From Devosia litorisediminis (GTDB lineage: Bacteria > Pseudomonadota > Alphaproteobacteria > Rhizobiales > Devosiaceae): a stretch of 64,000 nucleotides of DNA. Each line of letters starts with the position of its first letter. The stretch's first letter is position 1. Where the stretch lies: contig NZ_JAGXTP010000001.1 in NCBI RefSeq assembly GCF_018334155.1, positions 1,922,001 to 1,986,000 on the forward strand. Reading direction: 5' to 3'. Below the pieces are notes generated by a model that was not told where the DNA came from, searched no databases, and saw only the letters and a list, made by a program, of their open reading frames with translations. This document shows positions 54,442-64,000 of the stretch, one piece after another. The translations under genes were made by a program, and so were the position numbers.

Positions 54442-55512
54442 ATGAAGCGACTAACCGCTTATCTTGCGCGCCTGTTCGTCACCGATGCGGTGATCCTGTT
54501 CGGGGTGTTGTGTTTCCTGCTCTGGCTGGTCAACTGCCTGCGCTCTTTCGACGTTGTCTCGGTCAAGGGCCAAGGCGTGATGACGCTCGCCCTGCAAGGT
54601 TTGCTGACGCTGCCGCCGCTGACCATTTCGTTCTTCTACGTCTGTATCGGCATTGGTCTGGTTCGGGCCCTGCAGGCGCTGCAGGGGAATCGCGAACTGC
54701 ATATCATTCACACCAGTGGCGGGCTGGGTTCGCTGTGGAAGGCCACAGCCATCGTGGCCGGGGCCGGTGTTGCGGGCGTGCTGCTGCTGTCCAATTTCAT
54801 CGAGCCTGAAGCCAATCGCCGGTTGAACGTGCTGAGCGCCAATGTGGCGGCCGATCTTGTCAGCTCAACGCTTAAGCCCAAACGCTTTACCCAGGTGACA
54901 CCTGGCGTGGTGATGCTGATCGGCGGACGGGGCGGCGACGGCGAGATCCAGGAGTTCTTTGCCGATGATCGCCGCGATCCAAAAACGCGGCGCACCTATA
55001 TCGCCAAGTCGGCGCGGGTTTCGACCGACGGTACAAACTACGTGCTCGAGCTGCGCGATGGCGCATTGCAGAACAGCGAGCCGAACGGGCGTTTCACCGA
55101 GATTACCTTTGCGCGTTATGACGTCAATGTTGATCAGTTCTCGCAGCCCGTCGGACAACCCAACATGCTGTATCAAACCGACAGCCTGACATTGGTCCGA
55201 GACGCGCTGGCAAGTGGGCAATGGTCGCCCGAAGTGCTGACGGCCCTGGGCAATCGCGGCGCCGAAGGCCTGCGCGTGATCGGCATTTGCCTGCTGGTGC
55301 TCGCATTGGCTGGCTTTCCCAGCGGTCGACGGGCGCGGTTCAACGTCCCACTTGAAGCGGTTGTGCTGCTGATTGCGTTTGGTGAGCGCGGGTTTAGCGC
55401 CTACAGCCCCCTGGGGCCCTCGACGGGCGCACTCGCCATGATCATTGCAGGTGGCGGAACGGTGCTGATCATGACGCGCCCCCGCAAGACCCTGCCGGGG
55501 ATCGCAATATGA
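54442..55512 (+). CDS. lptF: LPS export permease LptF
   Basis: 356 residues. The YjgP/YjgQ permease layout is three N-terminal membrane helices (start LARLFVTDAVILFGVLCFLL), a periplasmic beta-jellyroll in the middle, and three C-terminal helices (GLRVIGICLLVLALAGFPSG). With LptG and LptB it extracts LPS from the inner membrane. Its stop overlaps lptG by 4 bp. The start ATG at 54442 is near the family length. Confidence 0.92.
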   Translation: MKRLTAYLARLFVTDAVILFGVLCFLLWLVNCLRSFDVVSVKGQGVMTLALQGLLTLPPLTISFFYVCIGIGLVRALQALQGNRELHIIHTSGGLGSLWKATAIVAGAGVAGVLLLSNFIEPEANRRLNVLSANVAADLVSSTLKPKRFTQVTPGVVMLIGGRGGDGEIQEFFADDRRDPKTRRTYIAKSARVSTDGTNYVLELRDGALQNSEPNGRFTEITFARYDVNVDQFSQPVGQPNMLYQTDSLTLVRDALASGQWSPEVLTALGNRGAEGLRVIGICLLVLALAGFPSGRRARFNVPLEAVVLLIAFGERGFSAYSPLGPSTGALAMIIAGGGTVLIMTRPRKTLPGIAI

Positions 55513-56579
55513 CCCGGATTGACTGGATTGTGCTGAACCGTCTGGGCAGCCGCATTGGGGTCACGGTGCTGATTTTCTACGGCATCATCACGCTGGCGGA
55601 ATCGCTGGACACCTGGCGCTTCAACTTCGTCGCCGACAATTATGGGTTGCCTATGGCCGCATTGATGGTGGCAATGAGCGCGGTGCGCTGGACCATCAAG
55701 ACGCTGCCGGTGACCGTGCTGATGGGCGCGATTCTGGGCTTTCTCGACCTCAAGGCGCGTCACGAGCTGACCGTGATCCAGTCGAGCGGGATTTCAATGT
55801 GGCGGGCGGTTCGCGCGCCAACCATCGCGCTTGGGCTGGCAAGCCTGCTGATCGCGCTGGGCGGGGAAACGGCGAGCACGATGATCAATCGTGGTCTGTA
55901 CCCCTCCCCACCCGGTCAGGCGACGCTGCAGACGCCGGCGGGTGAAATCTGGCTGGAACAGCGCAGCGGCGATTTCCACTATCTGATGATGGCGACAGGT
56001 ATGCAGCCGGGCGGTACGCTGCTGGGCAATGTCACGATCTTTCGTCTCAACGGCGGCGACGATGATCGGATTGAAGGCGCTGAAGCCTTGCTGGAAGACG
56101 GCGAGTGGGTTTTGCCCAGAGCCACTATCCGCAACGCGTTGCAGCCAGCGCGATACGTGCGCGACTACCGTTTGCCCACGACCTCCTCACCGGCAGAGAT
56201 CAGCCTGAAACTGTCCTCAACTGAAGACATGACATTTTTCGAGCTCGCCGACCTGCTGCAAAAGGGTGTCTCTGACCCCGCGATCAGATCTGCCGCCACC
56301 ATGCGGCTAATCAAATTACTCGCCCTGCCGCTGGTTCTGACGGGCTCACTGTTCATTGCGTTTGCGTTTACCGCGGGTTATCGAAGGTCATCTAATTATG
56401 GTCCTGCGGTCCTTTACGGGATCGTGCTGGGTTTCGTTGTGTTCGTGATTACCGAGATGGCCGACCGCGCTGGGTCGACCGGCGTTCTCGATCCTACGTT
56501 TGCGGCAGTCGGACCAGCATTTGTAGCCATTGTCATTGGCGTGACTGTGTTGCTGCACAAGGAAGACGGGCGCGCGTGA
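55509..56579 (+). CDS. lptG: LPS export permease LptG
   Basis: 356 residues, same architecture as LptF: N-terminal helices (WIVLNRLGSRIGVTVLIFYG), the conserved LDLKARHELTVIQSSGISMW at the cytoplasmic loop that meets LptB, a periplasmic jellyroll, and C-terminal helices (LVLTGSLFIAFAFTAGYRR). It overlaps lptF by 4 bp and is followed 23 bp later by lptD. Together these form the LPS export operon. Confidence 0.93.
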   Translation: MTRIDWIVLNRLGSRIGVTVLIFYGIITLAESLDTWRFNFVADNYGLPMAALMVAMSAVRWTIKTLPVTVLMGAILGFLDLKARHELTVIQSSGISMWRAVRAPTIALGLASLLIALGGETASTMINRGLYPSPPGQATLQTPAGEIWLEQRSGDFHYLMMATGMQPGGTLLGNVTIFRLNGGDDDRIEGAEALLEDGEWVLPRATIRNALQPARYVRDYRLPTTSSPAEISLKLSSTEDMTFFELADLLQKGVSDPAIRSAATMRLIKLLALPLVLTGSLFIAFAFTAGYRRSSNYGPAVLYGIVLGFVVFVITEMADRAGSTGVLDPTFAAVGPAFVAIVIGVTVLLHKEDGRA

Positions 56580-56602
56580 GACAAGTGGGTTGGAGCGATT
56601 TC

Positions 56603-58867
56603 ATGACGTCGGCGCTCCGCCTGGCCAGTGCCAGTGCGGTGGCGGCCCTCATGGCTGCGACCGGCGTGCCGGCGCAAGAGTTGATTCCCACCGATTTCTT
56701 CAACGCCCCCATCGATCCGAGTTCGCCGTCAGCAATTGAAGCCAACACACTGACCTTTGATCAGGCATCCAACGTGATCCTGGCGAGTGGCGATGTGGTT
56801 CTCAAACGGGGCGGCTACACGCTGACCGGGCAGAACCTGACCTATCACCGCGGCAATAATGACGTGTATTTCACCGGTGCGGTGACTATTCGCGATCCAT
56901 CGGGCAATCTGACCGAAACCAACGATCTGCAGATCACCGGCGGGATGAAGCAGGCATTTCTCGATGCCATGACCATCACCACCTATGATGGCGCGCGCAT
57001 TACTGCAGACAGTGCGGACTATGACGCTGCGCTGGAAACCCTGCTGGTAAACGCGACCTACGCGCCGTGCGGGGAATGCATTGACGACAAGGGACGCCGG
57101 ATTGGCTGGTCGATGAAGGCCAAGCGGATCATCTCCAATGCGGATGGTTCACTGTATATGGATCAGCCTAGCCTGGCGATCCTGGGCATTCCGGTGGCAT
57201 GGCTGCCGTTCTTCTGGATGCCTGACACCAGCGAGAACGCGCTGTCGCGGGTGCCCAAGCCGACCTACAGCTATACCGAGAAAACCGGCCATTCGCTGGC
57301 ATTCACTTCAACGGTCTACTCGACGCGCTGGAGCGACGTCGTGCTGACGCCAACGCTGATGAGCCGCCAAGGCCTGCTGCTGGGTGCGGCCTGGACACAA
57401 CGCTTTGACGGCGGCTCGTTCACCGTCAAGGGCTCGGGTCTGTACCAGTTGGACCAGAGTGCGTTCACCTTTAGCGAAGCAAAGCGGGACTGGCGCGGGG
57501 CGGCGCAGTTCAGCGGCAGCTTCACGCCGATCGACGACTGGACGGTGGGGTTGAGCTACACCGCGTTCACAGACGCGGCCTATTTGCCCGACTATACTAG
57601 GACTGACGCCAAGTCGTCGGTCAATGAAATCTATGCGACCAATCTGACGCGCGACACCTACATCAATGCGCGGGTGCAGCACTTCAACCAGTTGGGTGAC
57701 GTTACCGAAGCCAGTCAGGGACAACAGGGTCAGACGCTGCCGACAGTGCGGTTTGAACATGTCGAGGATCTGGCACCAGGCATGGGGCGGATCAAAATCA
57801 GTGGCCGTCTGCTCGGGATACACCGCGATCTTGATGCCGGCACCACCACGAATGGTACGCCCTATGTGTTCGGGTATGCCGGCAACAAGCAGCACGTCAG
57901 CCTGCAAGCCGGTTGGCAGAACCAATATGTCGGCGCGGGCGGCTTTGTGTTCACACCCTATCTTGGCGGTCGAGCGGACGCCGCCTATTACGACGGCGGT
58001 AACGGCACCGGCCCGGCTGCGACCACCCTATGGAGCGCAACACCAATTGCGGCCATGGATGTACGTTTTCCGATGGTTGCTGGTGACGGGCAGACAGTGC
58101 ATCTGGTCGAACCAATCGCCCAACTGGTGTATCGCGGCTCGGAAACGACTGCTGTCGGCATCACCAATGATGACGCGCAGAGCTTTGTGTTCGATGACAC
58201 CAATCTGTTCAGCTTCAATCGTTTCTCTGGCGGAGACCGTCAGGAAACCGGGCTGCGCGCCAATATTGGCGGACGCTATCAGGTCAGCTTCTCCGACGAC
58301 GCCTATCTGGAGCTGATCGGCGGGCAATCATTTCATCTGGCTGGTGCGAACGCCTTTGCCGCGACCGACCCTGCTCAGACAGCAACTGGTGCCGGGCTGG
58401 ACACAACTGCCTCCTACGCCGTTCTGGGAGCCTATGGGGCATTTGAACCGGGCATCAAGATCGGCGGAAAGCTGCAGATCGATACGTTCGCTCCCCGCAT
58501 TACGCGTGGTGGATTTGGTGCCAGCTTCTCGCAGGACGGATATACGGCCTCGGCGGACTACAACTATCTGGCCGCCAACACCGCCGCCGGTGTGATCAGC
58601 GACCAGCACGAGATTGGCATAGGCGTGGGCGTACCAGTGGCCGATTACTGGACCATTAGAGCCGCGAGCTATTGGGATCTGCAGGCAGGCAAATGGTACA
58701 ATGTCAGCGGTGGGGTCCAGTATGATGACGGCTATCTGCTGATGTCGCTGGACGGCACCAAGACCAATGGCACGGTGGATGACACCACCATCACCGCAAC
58801 ATTTGCCATCAAGGCACCTGCGGGCCTCAATTTTGGATATAGCCGCGTGTTCCAGGCCGGGCAGTAA
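56603..58867 (+). CDS. lptD: LPS assembly protein LptD
   Basis: 754 residues. Signal peptide to about residue 24 (VPAQE). An N-terminal OstA/jellyroll domain (FDQASNVILASGDVVLKRGG, then NLTYHRGNNDVYFTGAV) precedes a CGEC pair in YAPCGECIDDKG and a long beta-barrel starting after LPFFWMPDTSENA. LptD with LptE places LPS in the outer leaflet. The ATG at 56603 has GGAG seven bases upstream; a GTG at 56576 overlaps lptG. Alphaproteobacterial LptD is about this long. Confidence 0.93.
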   Translation: MTSALRLASASAVAALMAATGVPAQELIPTDFFNAPIDPSSPSAIEANTLTFDQASNVILASGDVVLKRGGYTLTGQNLTYHRGNNDVYFTGAVTIRDPSGNLTETNDLQITGGMKQAFLDAMTITTYDGARITADSADYDAALETLLVNATYAPCGECIDDKGRRIGWSMKAKRIISNADGSLYMDQPSLAILGIPVAWLPFFWMPDTSENALSRVPKPTYSYTEKTGHSLAFTSTVYSTRWSDVVLTPTLMSRQGLLLGAAWTQRFDGGSFTVKGSGLYQLDQSAFTFSEAKRDWRGAAQFSGSFTPIDDWTVGLSYTAFTDAAYLPDYTRTDAKSSVNEIYATNLTRDTYINARVQHFNQLGDVTEASQGQQGQTLPTVRFEHVEDLAPGMGRIKISGRLLGIHRDLDAGTTTNGTPYVFGYAGNKQHVSLQAGWQNQYVGAGGFVFTPYLGGRADAAYYDGGNGTGPAATTLWSATPIAAMDVRFPMVAGDGQTVHLVEPIAQLVYRGSETTAVGITNDDAQSFVFDDTNLFSFNRFSGGDRQETGLRANIGGRYQVSFSDDAYLELIGGQSFHLAGANAFAATDPAQTATGAGLDTTASYAVLGAYGAFEPGIKIGGKLQIDTFAPRITRGGFGASFSQDGYTASADYNYLAANTAAGVISDQHEIGIGVGVPVADYWTIRAASYWDLQAGKWYNVSGGVQYDDGYLLMSLDGTKTNGTVDDTTITATFAIKAPAGLNFGYSRVFQAGQ

Positions 58868-58964
58868 GCATCACCGGATTTTGGCCGTATTGTGCGGGCA
58901 ATTGACAGCGCGGGTTTCCCGCCGCATGGAGAGCGGGAAGATGAATGCGAGGCAGGAGACAATG

Positions 58965-59864
58965 ATGGCAAATGGTTTGTGGGGACGCACAGTCAGCGCC
59001 CTGATCGTCGGAGTCCTGCTGAGTGTTGCGGCGGCCATGCCAACGCTGGCGCAGAGCGCCCGTGTGACCGTGAATGGCACCCCTATCACCGATGTGCAGA
59101 TTTCCCAGCGCGTTAAGCTATTCGCGCTTGAAGGTAATCGTGGCGGCAGCAAGGGCGCGACCGAGCAGTTGATCAATGAAGCTATCCAGCTGGCCGAGGC
59201 CAAGCGTCTGGGTATTTCGGTGTCCAATGCACAGGTCGACGATGCCTTCCTGCAGATTGCCCGCAATCTCAAGATGAGCAGCGACAAGCTGCGCCAGATG
59301 CTGCAGCAGGGCGGCATCAACATGGATACACTCAAGGACCGGCTGCGGGCCGCTATCGCCTGGAACGCCGTGACCGAGCAGGCGATCATGCCACAGGTTC
59401 AGATTTCCGATCTGGAACTGGATCAGCAGGCCGCCAACCAGATCCAGGCCTATCAGGGCTTCGACTATATTCTCAAAGAAGTGATCTTCGTCGGACAGGG
59501 TTCGAGCGCCCGGACCGGCCAGGCCAATTCCTATCGCCGCAGCTTTGCCGGCTGTGACAGCGCGGTCGATCTATCGTTGAAATTCACCGATGCGGCCGTG
59601 ATCGATGTCGGTCGCCGCCACGCTACCCAGATGCCCGAGGCTATCGCCAAGGAACTGGCCGGGCTCAATGTGGGCGGCATCACCAAGCCGCGCGTAGTTG
59701 AGAGCGGCGTTTCAATGCTGGCAGTGTGCGAAAAGGCACAGGCCGAAGACCTGACCTTCATCAAGAGCGATCTGCGTGCCGAGGCCGGCAATGATGCACT
59801 GGCTGGGGAAACCGAAAAATATCTGGCTGAACTGCGCAAGCGCGCCAAGATCATCTACAACTAA
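58965..59864 (+). CDS. SurA-like periplasmic chaperone, parvulin part degenerate
   Basis: 299 residues. Signal peptide to about residue 30 (AAAMPTLAQS), then a SurA N-terminal chaperone domain: RVTVNGTPITDVQISQRVKL, ATEQLINEAIQLAEAKRLGI and LRQMLQQGGINMDTLKDRLR. The C-terminal half follows the outline of a parvulin domain but lacks its usual signature, so isomerase activity is doubtful. It sits between lptD and pdxA, where surA lies in E. coli. Among the clustered ATGs, 58965 (or 58962) has AGGAG at the best distance. Confidence 0.85.
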   Translation: MANGLWGRTVSALIVGVLLSVAAAMPTLAQSARVTVNGTPITDVQISQRVKLFALEGNRGGSKGATEQLINEAIQLAEAKRLGISVSNAQVDDAFLQIARNLKMSSDKLRQMLQQGGINMDTLKDRLRAAIAWNAVTEQAIMPQVQISDLELDQQAANQIQAYQGFDYILKEVIFVGQGSSARTGQANSYRRSFAGCDSAVDLSLKFTDAAVIDVGRRHATQMPEAIAKELAGLNVGGITKPRVVESGVSMLAVCEKAQAEDLTFIKSDLRAEAGNDALAGETEKYLAELRKRAKIIYN

Positions 59865-59915
59865 TCGGATGGCCCGCGCTGCGGGCTATCCACGAATTCG
59901 CCGATGGGGGCCGAG

Positions 59916-60914
59916 ATGCACAAGCCGCTGGCCATCAGCATGGGCGAGCCCGCAGGCGTTGGTCCCGACATTGCACTGCAGCTATACGCCCATCGGGCCG
60001 AGCTGAATCTGGCGCCCTTCTGCCTGTTTGGAAATACCGATTTCCTGATGGCGCGGGCAGCACGGCTGGGGCTGGAGATCGCCTTCGCTCCCGTGGGGCC
60101 GGAAGGCGCAATGGACGTGTTTGCAGACGCGCTGCCCGTCGCGCCTATCGAGGGCGATGTGCCCGACCACCCCGGCCAGACCACACCACTATCGGGCCAT
60201 GCGGTGATCGCTGCGATTGAAGATGCTGTCGCATCCACCCTCAGCGGCGCCTGTCGCGGGCTGGTAACGGCACCAATACACAAGGGCGCGCTGTATCAGG
60301 CAGGTTTCAAGCACCCCGGCCATACCGAATTTCTCGCAGCACTTTGCGCGGGCGGGGGCACCCCGAGACTGCCTGTGATGATGCTAGCTCATGGTGGGTT
60401 GCGGGCGGTACCCGTAACCATCCATGTGCCGATCCGCGATGTCCCCGGACTGCTGAGCAAGCAGTTGATCGTCGACACCGTTCGCGTGGTCGCCCACGAT
60501 CTTCGGCAACGCTTCGGCATTGCCCATCCGCAGATTGCCGTGGCCGGCCTCAATCCGCATGCGGGAGAAGGGGGCAGTATCGGTCGCGAAGACCTCGAGA
60601 TCGTTGGACCTGCCGTGGCACAATTGCAGTTTGAGGGGATCGCCGTTACCGGCCCCCTGCCCGCTGACACGCTATTTTATCCGGCCCACTGGACACAGTA
60701 TGATGCCGTGGTCGCCATGTATCACGATCAGGCACTGATCCCGATCAAGACGGTGGCTTTCGAGGACGCCGTCAATGTCACGCTGGGCCTGCCCATCGTG
60801 CGTACTTCGCCCGACCATGGTACAGCCTTTGATCTGGCCGGTACCGGTCAGGCATCTCCCAAGAGTTTTCTGGCCGCCATCGCGATGGCGGACGCAATGA
60901 CGGCGGACCAATGA
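59916..60914 (+). CDS. pdxA: 4-hydroxythreonine-4-phosphate dehydrogenase
   Basis: 332 residues. The N-terminal [18 protein letters not shown], then [20 protein letters not shown] and [20 protein letters not shown] with the metal-binding His residues, identify PdxA. It makes the amino ketone for PdxJ in vitamin B6 synthesis. An ATG 12 bp earlier (59904) is possible, but a GGGG tract favours 59916. It overlaps rsmA by 4 bp; surA-pdxA-rsmA is the classic order. Confidence 0.94.
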   Translation: MHKPLAISMGEPAGVGPDIALQLYAHRAELNLAPFCLFGNTDFLMARAARLGLEIAFAPVGPEGAMDVFADALPVAPIEGDVPDHPGQTTPLSGHAVIAAIEDAVASTLSGACRGLVTAPIHKGALYQAGFKHPGHTEFLAALCAGGGTPRLPVMMLAHGGLRAVPVTIHVPIRDVPGLLSKQLIVDTVRVVAHDLRQRFGIAHPQIAVAGLNPHAGEGGSIGREDLEIVGPAVAQLQFEGIAVTGPLPADTLFYPAHWTQYDAVVAMYHDQALIPIKTVAFEDAVNVTLGLPIVRTSPDHGTAFDLAGTGQASPKSFLAAIAMADAMTADQ

Positions 60915-61771
60915 GCCAAATCGATAACCTGCCGCCCCTGCGCGACGTCATCGCCGAGCATGGTCTACGGGCAAAAAAGGAACTGGGTCAGAATTTTCTG
61001 CTCGATCTGAACCTGACAGCCCGCATAGCGCGGGTTGGGGGCTCACTTGAGGGCGTTCGCGTGATTGAAGTGGGTCCGGGGCCCGGCGGGCTGACACGGG
61101 CGCTGCTGGCCGAAGGCGCGCGCGAGGTGATTGCCATTGAACGCGATGCGCGCGCACTGCCAGCGCTGCAACAGATCTCGGATGCCTATCCAGGACGGCT
61201 GACGGTGATCAGCGGCGACGCCATGGAGATCGATTATAGCAGTCTGGCGGATGGGCCGACACGGATCATTGCCAATCTGCCCTACAACATTGCTACCCCA
61301 TTGCTGACCGGCTGGCTGACGCTGAACCCCTGGCCATCGTTTTTCGACAGCCTGACACTGATGTTTCAGCGTGAAGTGGCGCAGCGTATCTGCGCACAGC
61401 CCAGTGATGACGCCTATGGGCGGCTGGGCGTACTGGCGGGATGGCGCAGCGAGGCGCGCATGGCGTTCAACGTTAGCCGAGAGGCCTTCGTGCCCGCGCC
61501 AAAAGTGACGTCTACCGTGGTGCATCTGGTGCCAAAGCCGGTCGAACAAGATCTTGTGGTCAAGCACGTCGAACAGATCACCAAGGCTGCCTTTGGCCAG
61601 CGGCGCAAGATGGTTCGGCAGAGCCTGAAAGCGACCGGTGTTCCAGTCGATGGCCTGCTCGCGGCGGCCGGGATCAACGGCAATGAGCGGGCCGAAGATC
61701 TTCCCATTTCGGTGTTTCTGGCCATGGCGCGGGCATTGCCCGAATTGCGCAAGGCCCAGAGCGAAAGCTGA
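60911..61771 (+). CDS. rsmA: 16S rRNA dimethyladenosine transferase (KsgA)
   Basis: 286 residues. Start region [22 protein letters not shown] site [15 protein letters not shown] (GPGPGG at 55-60), and catalytic NLPYNI (122-127). It dimethylates two adjacent adenosines near the 3' end of 16S rRNA. Overlaps pdxA by 4 bp. It is convergent with gmk, 20 bp apart. Confidence 0.95.
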   Translation: MSQIDNLPPLRDVIAEHGLRAKKELGQNFLLDLNLTARIARVGGSLEGVRVIEVGPGPGGLTRALLAEGAREVIAIERDARALPALQQISDAYPGRLTVISGDAMEIDYSSLADGPTRIIANLPYNIATPLLTGWLTLNPWPSFFDSLTLMFQREVAQRICAQPSDDAYGRLGVLAGWRSEARMAFNVSREAFVPAPKVTSTVVHLVPKPVEQDLVVKHVEQITKAAFGQRRKMVRQSLKATGVPVDGLLAAAGINGNERAEDLPISVFLAMARALPELRKAQSES

Positions 61772-61791
61772 TCGATCGATTCAAGACGTTG

Positions 61792-62430
61792 TCAGATTGA
61801 ATCGATCTGACTCTGCAAGTCTCTGACGAAGCTGGGCAAATTCAGCTGACGCTGGCGCTGTAGGCGGGCGGAGGCCAGGATCGTGCGGACCTGCTGGGTC
61901 GAGTTTTCCAGGTCCTGATTAACGATTACGTAGTCGTACTCTTCGAAATGATCCATTTCGACACGCGCATTGCGCAGACGTGTTTCGATGGTGCCCACGC
62001 TGTCCTGAGCGCGCCGCTCAAGCCGTGCGCGCAGCTCCTTGATCGAGGGCGGCAGGATGAAGACGGTGACCATGTCCTTGCGGGCGCTGCGGTAGAGCTG
62101 CAGCGTGCCCTGATAGTCGACATCGAACAGGATGTCGTTGCCCGCAGCGAGTTGCTCTTCGACGTGGGCGCGTGGCGTGCCGTAGAAATTGCCATGCACT
62201 TCGGCAGATTCGAGCAATTCGCCGTCGGCCTGCATGCGCTTGAACTTGTCCACATCCATGAAGTGGTAGTGCTTGCCATCAACCTCATCGGTCCGCCGCG
62301 CCCGTGTGGTGGCGGACACCGACAGGCGGATATTGGGATCGGCACCGAAAAGGGCCCGAGAAATCGACGACTTGCCGGCGCCCGAAGGCGACGCAATCAC
62401 CAGCATGACGCCCCGACGCTGGAATTCCAT
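61792..62430 (-). CDS. gmk: guanylate kinase
   Basis: 212 residues. P-loop SPSGAGKSS (14-22), then SVSATTRARRTDEVDGKHYH, FHGNFYGTP-like VHGNFYGTPRAHVE and the FDVDYQGTLQL segment. It phosphorylates GMP to GDP. The ATG at 62430 follows AGGA; a longer in-frame start lies in yicC. It is last in mltG-yicC-gmk on the minus strand. Confidence 0.95.
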   Translation of the reverse strand: MEFQRRGVMLVIASPSGAGKSSISRALFGADPNIRLSVSATTRARRTDEVDGKHYHFMDVDKFKRMQADGELLESAEVHGNFYGTPRAHVEEQLAAGNDILFDVDYQGTLQLYRSARKDMVTVFILPPSIKELRARLERRAQDSVGTIETRLRNARVEMDHFEEYDYVIVNQDLENSTQQVRTILASARLQRQRQLNLPSFVRDLQSQIDSI

Positions 62431-62440
62431 CTGGCTTTTC

Positions 62441-63331
62441 CTATTCGATGTTCTGCACTTGCTCGCGTAATTGATCGATCGACGCCTTGAGGTCAAGGCC
62501 GATGGCGGTCAGTTCCACGGCGTTGGATTTGGAGCACAGAGTATTGGCCTCGCGATTGAATTCCTGTGCCAGAAAGTCGAGCCTGCGCCCGACGGCGCCC
62601 CCGCCGGCAATCAACTGATGCGCACTGGTCAGATGCGCAGTCAGGCGATCGAGCTCTTCGCGAATGTCAGCCTTGGTCGCCAGCAGCAGGGCTTCCTGCG
62701 CCAGACGCTCTTCGGGAATCGAGATATCATCGGCCAGATCGGCGACCTGCTGGCGCAACCGCGCCAATATGGCCTCGCGGGTACGGGCAGGATGGGCTTC
62801 GGCCTGGGCAATCTGATCTTCGATCTCCTGCAGGCGCTCGAGCAAGACTGCCGCAATGCGGCCGCCCTCCTGACGTCGGGCCAGCACCAGATCGACAAGC
62901 GCCTGAGAGACGCCTTCGATAATCGCTGTGCTCAGTGCTGTTTCTGCTGCAGCGGTCATCGGCTTGTCGCGCTGCTCAAGCACTCCCTTGAGACCGAGAA
63001 TGCCATCGAGGGTCGGCGGCGAGGCAGCAATCTTGCCGGTCATTTCGCTCATGACCGCCAGCACGGTGGCCAGCGCCTGCTCGTTGACCAGCACGTGCCC
63101 GCCTGCCCCATCGCGTTCAATAGAGAGATTGCAGGTAATGGAGCCGCGCGAAATCATCTTGCCGATCAGTTGGCGGATTTCACTCTCCAATGCATCGAAA
63201 CCGGGCGCTAGGCGCAGCCTTACGTCGAGCCCACGGGAGTTGACCGACTTGATTTCGCAGGTGAAAGCGGCACCCGAGACTGCGCCAGTGGCGCGGGCGT
63301 ATCCGGTCATGCTCGCCAGAGACTGGCTCAC
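62441..63331 (-). CDS. yicC: YicC family endoribonuclease
   Basis: 296 residues. N-terminal MTGYARATGAVSGAAFTCEI and KSVNSRGLDVRLRLAPGFDA, and C-terminal FLAQEFNREANTLCSKSNAV, the two YicC signatures. YicC is now known as an RNase. The ATG at 63331 overlaps the mltG stop in ATGA. Confidence 0.93.
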   Translation of the reverse strand: MSQSLASMTGYARATGAVSGAAFTCEIKSVNSRGLDVRLRLAPGFDALESEIRQLIGKMISRGSITCNLSIERDGAGGHVLVNEQALATVLAVMSEMTGKIAASPPTLDGILGLKGVLEQRDKPMTAAAETALSTAIIEGVSQALVDLVLARRQEGGRIAAVLLERLQEIEDQIAQAEAHPARTREAILARLRQQVADLADDISIPEERLAQEALLLATKADIREELDRLTAHLTSAHQLIAGGGAVGRRLDFLAQEFNREANTLCSKSNAVELTAIGLDLKASIDQLREQVQNIE

Positions 63332-64000
63332 TGAGCGGCCGGGGCGTCAGCAGCCTGACCAGCCTCAGCGTCTTCGAGAGCCTTGCGGGCAGCCTCTGCC
63401 TCATCGGCAATCTTGCGATATTGCGCAACGTTCTTGCGATGCTCAGCATAGGTCTCGGCGAAAACGTGTCCCTCGCTGGGCAAAGCGCCCTTGGCCACGA
63501 AGTAGAGATAGTCGTGGCTATCGGGATTGGCGACCGCGCGCAGCGCTTCAATGCCCGGATTGGCAATAGGTGTGGGGGGCAGACCGTCGATTTGATAGGT
63601 GTTGTAATCGGTCTTGGCTTCGATCTCGGAGCGGCGTAGGCCGCGGCCCAGCGTCGCCTGACCCTTGGTAATGCCATAGATGATGGTCGGGTCTGACTGC
63701 AGGCGCATACCGTCGCGCAGGCGATTGACGAAAACGGCCGCGACCTGTGGACGTTCCGAGGCCACACCGGTCTCGCGTTCGACAATCGACGCGAGTATCA
63801 GCAGTTCTTCGGGTGTCTCAATTGGCAGGTCGACCTGGCGGTCAGCCCAGACCTCGGCCAGTGCGTCAGTCATGGCAGTCTGCATCTTATCCAGCACGGA
63901 CTGGCGGGTATCGCCGGGGACGTAATCGTAGCTGGCGGGCAGCACGGAGCCTTCTGCAGGTATGGTGGTGATTTCGCCAATCAGATTCTCATTGGCATTG
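63328..64000 (-). CDS. mltG: endolytic transglycosylase MltG (partial, runs off right edge)
   Basis: 223 C-terminal codons are visible; the frame stays open to the right edge. The YceG domain includes the catalytic Glu in LLILASIVERETGVASERPQ, then QSDPTIIYGITKGQATLGRG, YNTYQIDGLPPTPIANPGIE and LYFVAKGALPSEGHVFAETY. MltG cuts nascent peptidoglycan and sets glycan length. An Ala-rich acidic tail (EAGQAADAPAAQ) ends it. It overlaps yicC by 4 bp. Confidence 0.94.
   Translation of the reverse strand, partial: NANENLIGEITTIPAEGSVLPASYDYVPGDTRQSVLDKMQTAMTDALAEVWADRQVDLPIETPEELLILASIVERETGVASERPQVAAVFVNRLRDGMRLQSDPTIIYGITKGQATLGRGLRRSEIEAKTDYNTYQIDGLPPTPIANPGIEALRAVANPDSHDYLYFVAKGALPSEGHVFAETYAEHRKNVAQYRKIADEAEAARKALEDAEAGQAADAPAAQ

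Noticed and set aside
1..64000. CRISPR arrays, rRNA, insertion sequences or prophage
   Set aside because: No regularly spaced repeats, no transposase or phage genes and no rRNA sequence were seen on either strand.

Overview
The window is ordinary, gene-dense chromosome (about 60% G+C by eye) from an alphaproteobacterium of the Hyphomicrobiales (Rhizobiales), most likely near Devosia. The grounds are conserved gene orders typical of that group (glyA-nrdR-ribD-nusB; rsh-pyrE-acpS-lepB-rnc-era-recO-parC; lptF-lptG-lptD-surA-like-pdxA-rsmA and mltG-yicC-gmk), an LdtR/L,D-transpeptidase pair, a Rhizobiales-type porin, a magnesium-type HemB and an Imm-5-like protein. No rRNA, CRISPR array, phage or insertion sequence was found. 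One tRNA gene (Ser, GCT) is present.

Layout. 1-1.5 kb: cytochrome bc1 chaperone (cut by the left edge), bamE and a small Imm-5-like gene. 1.5-5.4 kb (minus): glyA, nrdR, ribD, nusB and a DUF6898 gene. 5.5-7.5 kb: a Tat-exported L,D-transpeptidase and its likely MarR regulator LdtR. 7.7-11.7 kb: hemB, an RDD protein, bpt and an EEP-family phosphatase. 11.7-22.1 kb (minus): Dabb protein, parC, recO, ykvA-like, era, rnc, lepB, acpS, pyrE, rsh, rpoZ. 22.3-25.5 kb: NYN nuclease, smpB, dapA and a probable alpha/beta-hydrolase pseudoenzyme.

25.5-29.5 kb holds a three-gene envelope cluster: a 1086-residue protein with about seven diverged ~116-residue repeats and a C-terminal OmpA domain, a 37-residue membrane peptide and a membrane-anchored helix-hairpin-helix protein. 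A major porin follows. 33.2-37.3 kb is a cell-wall amino-sugar module (nagA, SIS deaminase, gntR, divergent murQ) whose control region has two 17-bp near-identical candidate operators. 37.6-51.7 kb is mixed: MipA/OmpV protein, tRNA-Ser, GST, TSUP transporter, a stand-alone molybdopterin oxidoreductase, a PH-like membrane protein, DEAD-box helicase, ndk, an ABC-F ATPase, a DUF985 cupin and two tandem DUF4344 metallopeptidases. 51.7-64 kb: YitT, holC, pepA, then the LPS-export block (lptF, lptG, lptD, SurA-like), pdxA, rsmA, and on the minus strand mltG (cut by the right edge), yicC and gmk.

Most of the window is housekeeping. The points most worth a second look are the repeat-rich OmpA protein with its micro-protein, the paired operators at gntR/murQ, a nested inverted repeat upstream of parC, the hydrolase lacking its nucleophile and histidine, the tandem DUF4344 pair and palindromes near ldtR. 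All functional statements come from reading motifs and gene order; no database search was run.
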